NCBI GenBank assembly: GCA_900471525.1
Contig: UCEZ01000011.1
Span: 1 to 64,000 of the forward strand
Source of the DNA: Hyphomicrobiales bacterium
GTDB taxonomy: Bacteria > Pseudomonadota > Alphaproteobacteria > Rhizobiales > Rhizobiaceae
DNA: 64,000 nt
Reading direction: 5' to 3'
The notes under the pieces: generated by a model
What the model was told of the DNA's origin: nothing
What the model saw: only the letters and a program-made list of their open reading frames with translations
The model's database searches: none
Program-made: the position numbers and the translations under genes
Part shown: positions 27,698-36,099 of the stretch, piece by piece
Layout of the letters: each line of letters starts with the position of its first letter
Position numbering within the stretch: the first letter of the stretch is position 1

Positions 27698-28561
27698 ATG
27701 TCTACGGTATGGCTGGTTACAGGCAGTGGCTCGGGCTTGGGGCGGGCAATCACAATCAAAGCGTTGGAGGCGGGCCATCGTGTCGTCGCGACTGCGCGCG
27801 ACGTGAGCCAGTTGGATGACCTAGTAGCGTCCTATGGTTCTCGCGTAAGACCGGCCCGTCTCGATGTTACCGATGAACGAGAGAGCGCTGCTGCTGTCGA
27901 TGTTGCCATCTCGGTTTTTGGACGCCTCGATGTTCTCGTAAACAATGCAGGGTTTGGTGAGGCGCGGCCATTTGAAGAGGTTCCATCGGACGATTTTCGT
28001 CGGGTCGTGGAAACCAATTTCTTTGGTGTCGTGAACCTCACGCGGGCAGCCCTCCCTCAAATGCGCCAACAGAGGAGCGGTCACATCATCCAGATTTCGT
28101 CGTTCGGTGGGCGATCTGCCTTAGCGGGTAACGCTTCGTACATTGCTTCCAAGTGGGCGGTGGGTGGCTTTACCGAGACAATCGCTCTTGAGGTCGCACC
28201 GTTCGGCGTCAAGGTGACCGCACTCGAACCAGGCGGCATGCGCACAAATTGGGGTAAGCGAGCGTTTGGAAGCGTGCTTTCCATGTTGCCGGATTATGAT
28301 ACCTCGGTTGGGGAAACGGTTCGGCAACTTGAAGCATATTGGGGCAATGAACCAGGCGATCCTGAAAAGATCGCGCAAGTCGTCGCCGGCGTCGCTGAAG
28401 CCGATCGTCTGCCGCCCCACATCCTCCTCGGTTCGGACGCATTCCATGGAGCACTTGGAGCTGACGCAGCGAGAAATGCTGCTGCCGAGCGGTGGAAGGC
28501 TGTAAGCGCGTGGACGGATGTTGCTTCCGAGGGACCGCTGCCGGATTTCCCTTCTGAATAA
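27698..28561 (+). CDS. SDR family NAD(P)-dependent oxidoreductase
   Basis: This 287-residue classical SDR has TGxxxGxG (TGSGSGLGRAI), NNAGFG, and the catalytic S and YxxxK in ISSFGGRSALAGNASYIASKWAVGG. A regulator-controlled redox enzyme of unknown substrate. AAAGGAG precedes the ATG. It follows a TetR regulator and a palindromic site, the usual form of an inducible detoxification or catabolic pair. Confidence 0.9.
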   Translation: MSTVWLVTGSGSGLGRAITIKALEAGHRVVATARDVSQLDDLVASYGSRVRPARLDVTDERESAAAVDVAISVFGRLDVLVNNAGFGEARPFEEVPSDDFRRVVETNFFGVVNLTRAALPQMRQQRSGHIIQISSFGGRSALAGNASYIASKWAVGGFTETIALEVAPFGVKVTALEPGGMRTNWGKRAFGSVLSMLPDYDTSVGETVRQLEAYWGNEPGDPEKIAQVVAGVAEADRLPPHILLGSDAFHGALGADAARNAAAERWKAVSAWTDVASEGPLPDFPSE

Positions 28562-28687
28562 GCAATCAGCTCCAGCCGATTGACTGATCGCAAGCGGGAA
28601 ATCGCAGAGATCAGCATCAACTAGATCAGGTGACAGCATGCTCCGGCAAAGGCCCAGGTCGATACTCTATCGACGGGCCACCGGGGC

Positions 28688-29233
28688 TCAGGAAGCGACG
28701 ACGCGCAACAGGGCCGTGGCCAACGCGCCGAGGGCGATGCCGAGGCCAAGGGCGAACCACACTCGGTAACCGGCAAGCCACATGGATGCGAGCTTGCCCA
28801 TCGAAAGGCCTTGACCGCCTATCTGGGCCATCAAGGTCAGCGTATCGGAGCAAATCCATTCTTCAGCGATTTTGCCGTCGGCGATGCGGTAAACCTCAGT
28901 GCTCTCGTACTCCACGCGCTTGCCGGTGGGTTGCACTCCGAGAAATTCGCCGCGATGTGTGCCTGAAATGCGCAATCGAACGGCGACCTTGTCATCCCCG
29001 GCGAAAATGTCCTCGATCTTCACTTGAAGGTCCGGAAATGCCGAGAAAAGGATTTCGGCATGCTTTCGCCATGTGCCGGTTCCTCGCTTTTGATAGGGCA
29101 CGCCGGCTATGTTTATGATGAAATCCGACGGCATTAATCTCGCGACCGCATCTGCATCCCTGCGCCCCAGGGCTGCGAAGGCTGCGCGCATGAGCTCGAT
29201 GTTGGATTGAGGAATTGAAAGCGGTATTGTCAT
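28688..29233 (-). CDS. SnoaL-like ester cyclase domain protein with C-terminal hydrophobic tail
   Basis: This 181-residue protein has a SnoaL/NTF2-like fold domain: FAALGRRDADAVARLMPSDFI, then the typical FPDLQVKIEDIFAGDDKVAVR and GTHRGEFLGVQPTGKRVEYESTEVYRI. An added C-terminal helix (WFALGLGIALGALATALL) could anchor it in the membrane, which is unusual for the family. GGAG lies before ATG 29233. It is divergent from the MarR gene and probably controlled by it. Confidence 0.78.
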   Translation of the reverse strand: MTIPLSIPQSNIELMRAAFAALGRRDADAVARLMPSDFIINIAGVPYQKRGTGTWRKHAEILFSAFPDLQVKIEDIFAGDDKVAVRLRISGTHRGEFLGVQPTGKRVEYESTEVYRIADGKIAEEWICSDTLTLMAQIGGQGLSMGKLASMWLAGYRVWFALGLGIALGALATALLRVVAS

Positions 29234-29475
29234 TGGTGGACTCCTATGCACAACCCGTGGCCGCGCGTCTCTCTGTTGTTGGTGATGTTGTGCAGCGCCT
29301 TGGCACGGGACCCGCAAATGATAGGCCGGCCCCCTCGTGCCTGATGGCCACATGGCGATTGGGAGGCTCAAACCTATGTGCTAGCGTGGATGTCGGCACG
29401 GCTGCCCTCAGGGCGGGTTGGAACGAAACACTGCATGTGGTGATATAGTGAATAATATACACAATGACAATAGTA

Positions 29476-29489
29476 CATCAAATTTGATG
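29476..29489. promoter_or_regulatory. MarR-type palindrome overlapping start codon
   Basis: CATCAAATTTGATG is a perfect 14-bp palindrome. Its last three bases are the probable MarR start codon (29487). It lies in the divergent region facing the SnoaL-like gene. Confidence 0.6.
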
Positions 29490-29924
29490 GGCGAGACCGC
29501 CCTGTCGCGGCTGTTCCTGGTGACCGTGATCCTGGCGGACGACATGAAACGCGGCCTCGAAAGCCGCGGCCTTACGCGGGCACGGGCGTTCGCGTTGTGG
29601 GAAATCTCCCACCGGGATGCCATCACCCAACGCGAACTTGCGGACGCGCTGAAGGTCACTCCCCGCAATGTCACCACGCTCATCGACGGCCTGGAGAAAA
29701 CCGGTTTCGTGAAGCGACGCGACCATCCCAATGACCGCCGCGCCATACTGCTGGACCTGACTTCCTCTGGAAAGGAGATCACGGACCGGCTCAAGCGAGA
29801 AACACAGGAGCTGGCGAAGGCCCTGTTCGCGGGGTTGAGCCCGGCGAAGCTGGAGGAGTTCGTTGAAACGCTGGATCTGGTCATAGGCCGCCTCGAGCGC
29901 CTCATAGCGGAAGCATCGACGTAA
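29487..29924 (+). CDS. MarR family transcriptional regulator
   Basis: This protein of about 145 residues has a winged HTH: ITQRELADALKVTPRNVTTLIDGLEKTGFVKRRDHPNDRRAILLDLT, with the basic wing DRR typical of MarR. ATG 29487 begins the conserved dimerisation helix, but it has no clear ribosome site. A GTG at 29448 would add 13 residues. The palindrome at the start suggests autorepression together with the divergent SnoaL-like gene. Ligand unknown. Confidence 0.85.
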   Translation: MGETALSRLFLVTVILADDMKRGLESRGLTRARAFALWEISHRDAITQRELADALKVTPRNVTTLIDGLEKTGFVKRRDHPNDRRAILLDLTSSGKEITDRLKRETQELAKALFAGLSPAKLEEFVETLDLVIGRLERLIAEAST

Positions 29925-30137
29925 CTCGCGGAACGAAACCTGCCACGAGATCGAGCGATGGCGGAGTGGGTTTCCAGATTGAGCGGAATCGAACCGTGTC
30001 ACACCAGGTCGGCGTGAGACAGGGGAGGCTAATAGCTGTCGATAGGTCAGCCGAGGGCGTTAAAAATTCTTCAACCAGATCATAAGGTTAGATTAATGAC
30101 GCCGCCGAGCACGCCAAGAACGCTGACGAAGTGAGTC

Positions 30138-30601
30138 TCAAGCGACAGAGCTGCGTGTATCGGTCCAGTCGACCATTAATTTGCGCTCGGCGAAAAGCCA
30201 GACCCCGTTCTTCTTGCTGAAAGTATCAAGGTAGCGGATCGACGCGACCATCAATGTTCGCTTCTCGCCATCAAACGTCAGATGATGGGCAATGCAGTAG
30301 CTTTCGCCCTTCGCCATGTCTCCGTCGATTTCTACGGTGCTTTGGCCGTTGAAGTGGGTTGTGCCTGGTAGGTGTTGAGATTTTCGAACACCGGAGCAAG
30401 GGCATCTCGGCCGTGCAGCGTCTGCGTGGGCTCTGCCGATCGACTGTCCATGAAGACCTGGAAAACCGTTTCGGTGGTGAAAAGAGCCATTTGCCCCTTG
30501 GCGTCCCGCCTGTCGGCGCAGCGGGCATAAGCGTCGATGAGCTGGCGGATTGCCAGCCTGTCGGCTGCTTCTTCTGGCGATACTGAAGTCGGAACAGTCA
30601 T
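30138..30601 (-). pseudogene. NTF2/SnoaL-like protein, frameshifted
   Basis: The N-terminal half (30601 leftward: ERQL-like ADRLAIRQLIDAYARCADRRD, then FTTETVFQVFMDSRS and HGRDALAPVFENLNTY) and the C-terminal half (HFNGQSTVEIDG, AHHLTF, RTLMVASIRYLDTF) are in different frames, joining near 30362. A single missing base after the Gln-Ala codons would restore a SnoaL-like ORF. It overlaps the TetR stop by four bases (ATGA). It is either inactive or a sequencing error. Confidence 0.75.
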
Positions 30602-31173
30602 TTTGGGCGCGCCCTATCTTTTTGGAGCGCAGCGCCGACGACTGCGACATGCGTAGCGATCAGGCTTCGCAGGTCGTCGCTGCTGGATGCGACATCCTTG
30701 AAGCCCTTGAGGGCATAGACAATCGACCGGGCAAGCTTCGCCGGCGATAGGTCGAGCGCCGATTGGTCAACGGCGTCCCTCAGGATGTCAGCAAGCAGAT
30801 CTTCGAAAGCCTGATAGGCATCGCAGACGGTTTTGAAGCCGAGGTCGAACATATCGCGCGCATCGGGGTGTGCCTGCACCAGTTCGTACCCTTCGGCGGC
30901 CCAGGCGTTACAAGCATAGAGGAGCTTCCCGTCGACCGTGGGGAGGTTCGAAATGCCGGTTCGTATCTGCGTCATTTTCGCTTCGATCATCGCTTCGATG
31001 ACCGCCTGAAACACGGATTCCTTGTCTGGGAACGTGAGGTAGAGGGTTGGTCGCGTCAGGCCTGAGGCTTGGGCGATATCCGCCATCGTCGTCCGGCCGA
31101 AACCGTAGCGCAGGAATATCTGTGTCGCCGCCCCGACGATATGCGACCGACGAATGCTTGCAGAATCACTCAT
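30598..31173 (-). CDS. TetR family transcriptional regulator
   Basis: This repressor of about 191 residues has the N-terminal HTH FGRTTMADIAQASGLTRPTLYLTFPDKESVF, TetR's best-known pattern. ATG 31173 begins MSDSASIRR; ATG 31182 is an alternative, and neither has a strong ribosome site. It is divergent from an SDR gene with an inverted repeat between, and cotranscribed with a broken NTF2-like gene. It probably represses both directions. Confidence 0.85.
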   Translation of the reverse strand: MSDSASIRRSHIVGAATQIFLRYGFGRTTMADIAQASGLTRPTLYLTFPDKESVFQAVIEAMIEAKMTQIRTGISNLPTVDGKLLYACNAWAAEGYELVQAHPDARDMFDLGFKTVCDAYQAFEDLLADILRDAVDQSALDLSPAKLARSIVYALKGFKDVASSSDDLRSLIATHVAVVGAALQKDRARPK

Positions 31174-31187
31174 GCCTGACATTCTGA

Positions 31188-31212
31188 CATATTGACCATT
31201 TGCGTCAATATG
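31188..31212. promoter_or_regulatory. Inverted repeat in TetR/SDR divergent promoter
   Basis: CATATTGAC (31188-31196) and GTCAATATG (31204-31212) are perfect complements around 7 bases. The site sits 15 bases before the TetR start and 67 before the SDR start. Likely the operator of this TetR. Confidence 0.65.
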
Positions 31213-31279
31213 TGATATCTGACACATGGACTAAAAATGTCAAAGCGTCGGCGCAAATCGATCGAAAAGGACGGCATTC

Positions 31280-32098
31280 ATGAGCAAGATCTGGTTTATC
31301 ACGGGAGCTGCGCGCGGCTTCGGCCGCCTCTGGGCGGAAGGAGCCCTCGCACGCGGCGATAAGGTTGCCGCATCGGTGCGCAATCCGGATACCATCGCGG
31401 ACCTGGTCGAGGTGTACGGCGACCGGGTGTTGCCGATGCGTCTCGACGTGACCGACCGCGATGCCGTGTTCGAGGCGGTCGCAGCGGCACACGATCGTTT
31501 TGGCCGGCTCGATATCATTTTGAGCAATGCCGGTTACGGCCTCATGGGGGCGATCGAGGAGACGAGCCATGCCGACATGCGGGCCGTCTTCGAGACGAAT
31601 GTATTCGGCACGATTTCCCTCGTTCAGGCAGCGTTGCCGCTTCTTCGTAAGCAAGGCAGCGGTCACATCCTTCCTGTTTCGAGCGTGGCTGGCTTGGTCG
31701 CCGTTCCCACGGCCGGGATCTACGAAGCGACGAAGTTCGCAATCGAGGGCTTTGCCGAAGCACTCGCTGCCGAGGTTGGCGCCTTCGGGATCAGAACCAC
31801 AATCATCGAGCCCGGCGCCTATGCGACTGACTTCCTGAGCGGTAGTTCGCTGAAGACCGCCGAGCCGATGGCGATTTACAACAAAGTCCGGGACGATCTT
31901 GCTCAGATGCTGACAGCCGAAATGCTTGGCGATCCGGCGGCGACCTGGCCGGCCATCGCGAAGCTCGTGGATTCCGACAATCCGCCTTTGCGACTGATCC
32001 TCGGTGACAATCTTGCGATGGTTCGCCAGATCTATGGCGAGAGGATGAAAACCTGGGAAGCATGGGAGAACGTCTCGAAGGCCGCGCACCGGGCGTGA
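31280..32098 (+). CDS. SDR family oxidoreductase
   Basis: This 272-residue classical SDR has TGAARGFGRLW (the GxxxGxG loop), SNAGYG in place of NNAG, and catalytic S and Y..K in VSSVAGLVAVPTAGIYEATKFAIEG. Substrate unknown. AAAGGA precedes the ATG. It is divergent from a TetR repressor across an inverted repeat, suggesting ligand-inducible expression. Confidence 0.9.
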   Translation: MSKIWFITGAARGFGRLWAEGALARGDKVAASVRNPDTIADLVEVYGDRVLPMRLDVTDRDAVFEAVAAAHDRFGRLDIILSNAGYGLMGAIEETSHADMRAVFETNVFGTISLVQAALPLLRKQGSGHILPVSSVAGLVAVPTAGIYEATKFAIEGFAEALAAEVGAFGIRTTIIEPGAYATDFLSGSSLKTAEPMAIYNKVRDDLAQMLTAEMLGDPAATWPAIAKLVDSDNPPLRLILGDNLAMVRQIYGERMKTWEAWENVSKAAHRA

Positions 32099-32603
32099 GA
32101 TTATCGTCATGCGGGCTGCGTTGACACGGGCGCGGGCGGGCTTTGGTGCCGGCCTTCCGTATTTGATCCTTCAGCACGCCTCGCTTTGGCTCATGGCCAT
32201 GATCGGTATTGCGTGTCAGGCGATAGATGGTGAAACCACGATTTTCGTGATCGGGTAAAAAATCCAATGGTTTCGAAAGCGCTGCTTCTTGACGGTTTGC
32301 CTGACGATATAACGCGGGATAGAAAATATTTCCCCGCTGCGCCAGATGGCAGGCAATCTGCAGGCAACTTCCGCGTGACATAGAGCGCCGACGCTGAGGG
32401 GAGAGCTCTGGCGTAGAGTTGCTTGCAATCGGCGGTCTGCCGTGCACCAATCGTGGTCATTGTACCATCGGGACATGGAAGCGACCATTCGCGCCTGCGC
32501 CTCAACCGTCGAAAAAATTTGCAGGGCGCTGTCGATTTGCGGGAACCCCGTTCGTCGTTTCGATGCCAGGCCGATGAGGCCGGATCAAACAAGGAGACAG
32601 ACG
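32099..32603. other. Intergenic region without recognised genes
   Basis: 505 bases between the SDR and YciI genes. No open frame has a family signature or a ribosome site. Composition is uneven with scattered A-rich stretches, suggesting decayed or inserted DNA. Confidence 0.4.
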
Positions 32604-32972
32604 ATGCGTGTAATTGTGTTCGTGAAGGCTACCGAAGACAGCGAAAAGGGCTTTTTCCCCACGCCCGAGACGAACGAGATGATGGAGGCGATGGGCAAGT
32701 TTAATGACGAGCTTCGTGATGCCGGCATCCTGCGCGACGCCGATGGCCTCAAACCATCCTCGGCGGGCAAGCGTGTGGCGTTCGATGGTCCCGGCCGCAG
32801 GGTCATCGACGGACCTTTCGCCGAAACCCGCGAGCTGGTCGCCGGCTTCTGGCTCTGGGAAGTCAAGGACATGGACGAGGCGGTCGCCTGGGTGAAGCGT
32901 TGCCCCAATCCGATGCCGGGACCGAGCGAGATCGAAATCCGGCCGTTATACGAGATGGCCGATTTGCAATGA
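32604..32972 (+). CDS. YciI family (DGPF domain) protein
   Basis: This 122-residue protein has the family's DGPF motif as IDGPFAETRELVAGFWLWEV and starts MRVIVFVKATEDSEKG. YciI-like proteins have a ferredoxin-like fold; many sit next to ECF sigma-factor genes, but none is here. Function is unknown. AAGGAGACAGACG precedes the ATG. It lies alone just before an IS fragment. Confidence 0.88.
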   Translation: MRVIVFVKATEDSEKGFFPTPETNEMMEAMGKFNDELRDAGILRDADGLKPSSAGKRVAFDGPGRRVIDGPFAETRELVAGFWLWEVKDMDEAVAWVKRCPNPMPGPSEIEIRPLYEMADLQ

Positions 32973-33311
32973 GAATCTGACGCCGGGGTCACGGAAATCC
33001 ATGACACTCTTGCAGGAAGTGGCGACTGGCATCTTTTCCCCTTGCCCCCGTTATCAGGTTTTGCGGCAGCGTTGGCATCGCAACGCGGCCGGTTGGGCAT
33101 TCGCTTTTATGAAACGATGATAAACATTTAGACGAGTTTCGAAGCGGTTCTGTTACAAACTTGCCGATTACGGTCAGTGTGTCATTCATCTCTAGTAATT
33201 TCGCTGAGATCGGTAATGTTCAAAGGTCGACATTTCGAATGGTCGGTGATCTGTGAATAATCCCAAGCTTTGTAGAGACCTTCTTTCCTAAATTTTAGGC
33301 AAGAAGACGAC

Positions 33312-33434
33312 ATGAACAAATCCAATCTCGGTGACGAGTTTAAGCGAGATGCGGTGCGTCAAATCGCGGAGAGGAGCTATCCCGTTTCGGAGGATGCTCC
33401 GCGCCAAGAAGTCTTTTACGGAGTTGCTCTCTGA
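33312..33434 (+). pseudogene. IS3 family transposase OrfA, truncated N-terminal fragment
   Basis: This 40-codon frame begins MNKSNLGDEFKRDAVRQIAE and continues RSYPVSED, the start of the HTH domain of IS3-family OrfA proteins (SDEFKRDAVxQIxERGYPVSEV), then leaves the homology. OrfB and the terminal repeats are missing here. It is a remnant that marks the left border of the accessory zone. Confidence 0.8.
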
Positions 33435-33442
33435 GAAAACTT

Positions 33443-33491
33443 GCCCACCGGCGGCAAGAATTCGTTTCCGATATTCTTGCCGCCGGTGGGC
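33443..33491. terminator. Long perfect hairpin after IS fragment
   Basis: A 19-bp perfect stem (33443-33461 and 33473-33491) encloses an 11-base loop. GTTTTG follows. It may be a strong terminator on the plus strand or an end structure of a mobile element. It starts 9 bases beyond the IS3 fragment's stop. Confidence 0.5.
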
Positions 33492-33907
33492 GTTTTGTTC
33501 ACTCCGGATTTCCCCTGATGAATGGTAGTCGCCGCTATTACGCAAAAAAATCACGACTATTTCCATCAATCCCATAGAGTGAACCTGCCCCTCCCCCCAG
33601 AAGGCAGTTATGATTAGGTCATTGAAAATGAAATGCGTTCAAAGTCTTTTCAATAGCGCTCTATATTCTTCTGCATCGACCACGGTTTATTTAATACAAG
33701 CATCAGTTGCCAATGTCGTTATCCTCGCATCCTGATATCTATCGTCCCGTGCATTTCTACTCCAAATGGGGTACAACTAGGCGCTGATATGGGTAGGGCC
33801 GGTCTTCGCTCCGTAAAGTGAGTTGCGCTGGGCGGGTGGGTGCCGCGCCAGAACAACGGTTCGCCGGCAATACATCCTGGCTTGGGCGATCATGGCTGGA
33901 GGATTGT
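33492..33907. other. Intergenic region before AraC regulator
   Basis: 416 bases, lower in GC, without recognisable coding sequence. It probably holds the promoter of the AraC-type gene. Confidence 0.4.
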
Positions 33908-35065
33908 ATGAGCGACGGTTCAACTGAGTCCGAACCAGAAGACCACCTTGTTGAGGTGCCCGCGAAGCAGTCGCACTTGGAGCGTCGCCGTTGGCCACGT
34001 CAATCCGATGCGCAGGCAGCATCCCGTTCGCAAGCTCCGCCCGCACTGACGCCCCTGTGTTTTTCGACACGCGAGTTGGCGCCAGCGGAACAGTTCCAGG
34101 CATGGCGGGCACATATGGCTCCATTGATTGAGGTCACGTTGCCGGACGACAAATCTCCGGATGACGGCTTCCTGGTGGAGCAGACGGCATGGCACCTGGG
34201 CAACCTGCTGATCGTTCAACAGCAAGCGCCAGCTCACGGCTACGTACGCTCGCGCGCAATGTTGCGTTTGAGCCCGATCGATCATTGGTATGTGGAACTG
34301 CTCCGCGGTGGTCGAGCGTGGACCGAAGTTGATCGCCGGGTTGCTGAAAGCGGGCCGGACAAGTTCGCTTTCAGATCGCTTGGCTATCCTTATCGCGGGC
34401 GAACAACGGAATCGGACGCTGTCCTTCTGTTCATGCCATACGATTTGCTGGCTGAAAATGCCGGCATTCTGGAGGCGGCCAACAATTCGACACTCTCAGG
34501 CAATCTGGCCAAGTTGTTGGCCAACTATGTCCACGGCGTCGAGCAGAGCCTAGAGAAACTCACAGCTGAAGAATTACCAAGGCTCGTGCACACAATACGC
34601 GACATGGTCGTTGCATGCGTTTCATCGTCGGTGCCGACGACGACAGCGACGCTACCGAATATGAGCATGATGGAGCGGGCCCACCGATATATTCACAGCA
34701 ACCTCTATTCGGATGATCTCACTCCTGACACGATATGCCGCGCGCTCGGGATCTCGCGCACCCGCCTCTACCAGCTGTTTGGCGCGAGTGGCGGTGTTCT
34801 CAACTACATTCGAAAACGGCGGCTTCTGGCGGCTTATGCCGAGCTCAGCGACCCTACGAACAGTCGGCCGATATCGGAAATAGCGGAAGCCGCAGGCTTC
34901 GATCTGGCCGCCAACTTTACTCGGGCGTTTGGGCACGAATTCGGTTTCAGTCCTCGTGAAATCCGCAAGGCAGCCGCTGCGGAATATCCTGTCTCGCCGG
35001 CGGCTCTTCCCGAGCGACGTCGTGGGGGAACATTTGGCGATTGGCTCAATACGCTTGGAAATTGA
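33908..35065 (+). CDS. AraC family transcriptional regulator
   Basis: This 385-residue regulator has an N-terminal AraC-binding-like sensor domain (FSTRELAPAEQFQAWRAHM, then LLIVQQQAPAHGYVRSRAM) and a C-terminal double HTH (SDDLTPDTICRALGISRTRLYQLF; AGFDLAANFTRAFGHEFGFSPREIRK). ATG 33908 follows GGAGG at 5 bases. No ligand or target can be named. It converges with the partner-switching cluster, so control of that cluster is possible but unproven. Confidence 0.87.
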   Translation: MSDGSTESEPEDHLVEVPAKQSHLERRRWPRQSDAQAASRSQAPPALTPLCFSTRELAPAEQFQAWRAHMAPLIEVTLPDDKSPDDGFLVEQTAWHLGNLLIVQQQAPAHGYVRSRAMLRLSPIDHWYVELLRGGRAWTEVDRRVAESGPDKFAFRSLGYPYRGRTTESDAVLLFMPYDLLAENAGILEAANNSTLSGNLAKLLANYVHGVEQSLEKLTAEELPRLVHTIRDMVVACVSSSVPTTTATLPNMSMMERAHRYIHSNLYSDDLTPDTICRALGISRTRLYQLFGASGGVLNYIRKRRLLAAYAELSDPTNSRPISEIAEAAGFDLAANFTRAFGHEFGFSPREIRKAAAAEYPVSPAALPERRRGGTFGDWLNTLGN

Positions 35066-35181
35066 AGCGGGGGAGGGGTTAGCAGCCGACAATTGAATGT
35101 GCGAGACGCCGCATGGGAAAAGAGGCGTCTCTGGAAAAGGGAAGGCTGTCGTCTATCGACCGCATACCTTCGGTAGTTTCC

Positions 35182-35535
35182 TCAATTGAGCCTGAGCTCA
35201 ACGCCGGGGTGCAGTTTCTTCAGATTTGGAAGTGACTTTGATTGCCATGGAAACTCCGATGTTCCGCGTACTGTCAGATGGACATTCGGCCTGTTGCGCG
35301 CTTCGATGGTGAGCTTGGCGAGCAGATTGATCCCGGAAGAATTGAGAAACTGCAATCCCGTCAGGTCTACGGTAACGCGATCAGGCTCGGCTTCGAGAAC
35401 ACTCATGACAAGTACGAAAATCGGGGCATAGGCCTCCGCATTCGGCAGGCGCATGGTCCCATCGAAGTAGATTTCTTTCTCTTCCGACCAGACGCGATAT
35501 TCTTCTTCCTTGATTTCCATGTTCTGTCTGCCCAT
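35182..35535 (-). CDS. STAS-like anti-anti-sigma domain protein (slr1659 type)
   Basis: This 117-residue protein resembles the slr1659 superfamily of STAS-like regulators. The phosphorylation loop [19 protein letters not shown] (Asn65-Ser66-Ser67-Gly68) lines up with the DSSG motif where SpoIIAA-type proteins are phosphorylated. In a partner switch its phosphorylation state would be set by a HATPase kinase and the SpoIIE phosphatase. ATG 35535 overlaps the stop of the HATPase-like gene (TGATG). It is the last gene of the six-gene set. Target partner unknown. Confidence 0.8.
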   Translation of the reverse strand: MGRQNMEIKEEEYRVWSEEKEIYFDGTMRLPNAEAYAPIFVLVMSVLEAEPDRVTVDLTGLQFLNSSGINLLAKLTIEARNRPNVHLTVRGTSEFPWQSKSLPNLKKLHPGVELRLN

Positions 35536-36095
35536 CAATTCGAGAAGTCGGGGACCGTAATAGACGCGTAGGTTTCCAGTGGGATTTTGTGGCCCTGTTC
35601 CCTGGAGCCAAAAACCCATGCAAAGTGAGCACCATAATCGCTCATTAGCGTCAGAAGTCCAAGCCCTGAGCTGCTCATGCTTGCTTGCATCGCATTCGCT
35701 TCGATCCGCTCTATGAGGCGCTCGCCGGGATCACCGGTTGTGATTTCTGAAAGCAGGTGCTGGAACCGCTGGGCTGTTGCCTTATCGATGAAATTGGAAA
35801 CCTTCGCGCGAAAGGTGTTGGCCTCTATGGAGGCTTCCACGAGAACTTCACCGCCTTCGCGGAATTTTACGGCATTTTCTATCAGTTCGTTGGTCAGGTA
35901 ACCGACGTTGTGCCGCACCTCTCTGTAGAGGCTGCGTGATGCGAGGTAGCGCAACGCGACGAACTCGGCAACAAAATCGGAAGTGATCGCGCAGTGCTTA
36001 AAGCTGAGATCCAGTGGTCCGTCGAAAAGGCGAAGCCGGGTGACGTTCTCGCCTGTACCGATCGTCAGATCTGCCAACCCATACAAGGTCGTCAT
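35535..36095 (-). CDS. HATPase-like regulator (slr1658 type)
   Basis: This 186-residue protein has a GHKL-like ATPase core: an N-box [16 protein letters not shown] near residue 70, and a G2-like [14 protein letters not shown] near residue 145. The central G1 DxGxG box is not evident, as in other slr1658-type proteins. These are thought to be serine kinases or binding partners of the STAS-like protein next door. The gene begins 4 bases after the SpoIIE-phosphatase stop and its end overlaps the STAS gene, so the three are one translational unit. Confidence 0.78.
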   Translation of the reverse strand: MTTLYGLADLTIGTGENVTRLRLFDGPLDLSFKHCAITSDFVAEFVALRYLASRSLYREVRHNVGYLTNELIENAVKFREGGEVLVEASIEANTFRAKVSNFIDKATAQRFQHLLSEITTGDPGERLIERIEANAMQASMSSSGLGLLTLMSDYGAHFAWVFGSREQGHKIPLETYASITVPDFSN

Positions 36096-36099
36096 CAGT

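Noticed and set aside
32099-32603. Searched for a decayed transposase
   Set aside because: No transposase motif in any frame.
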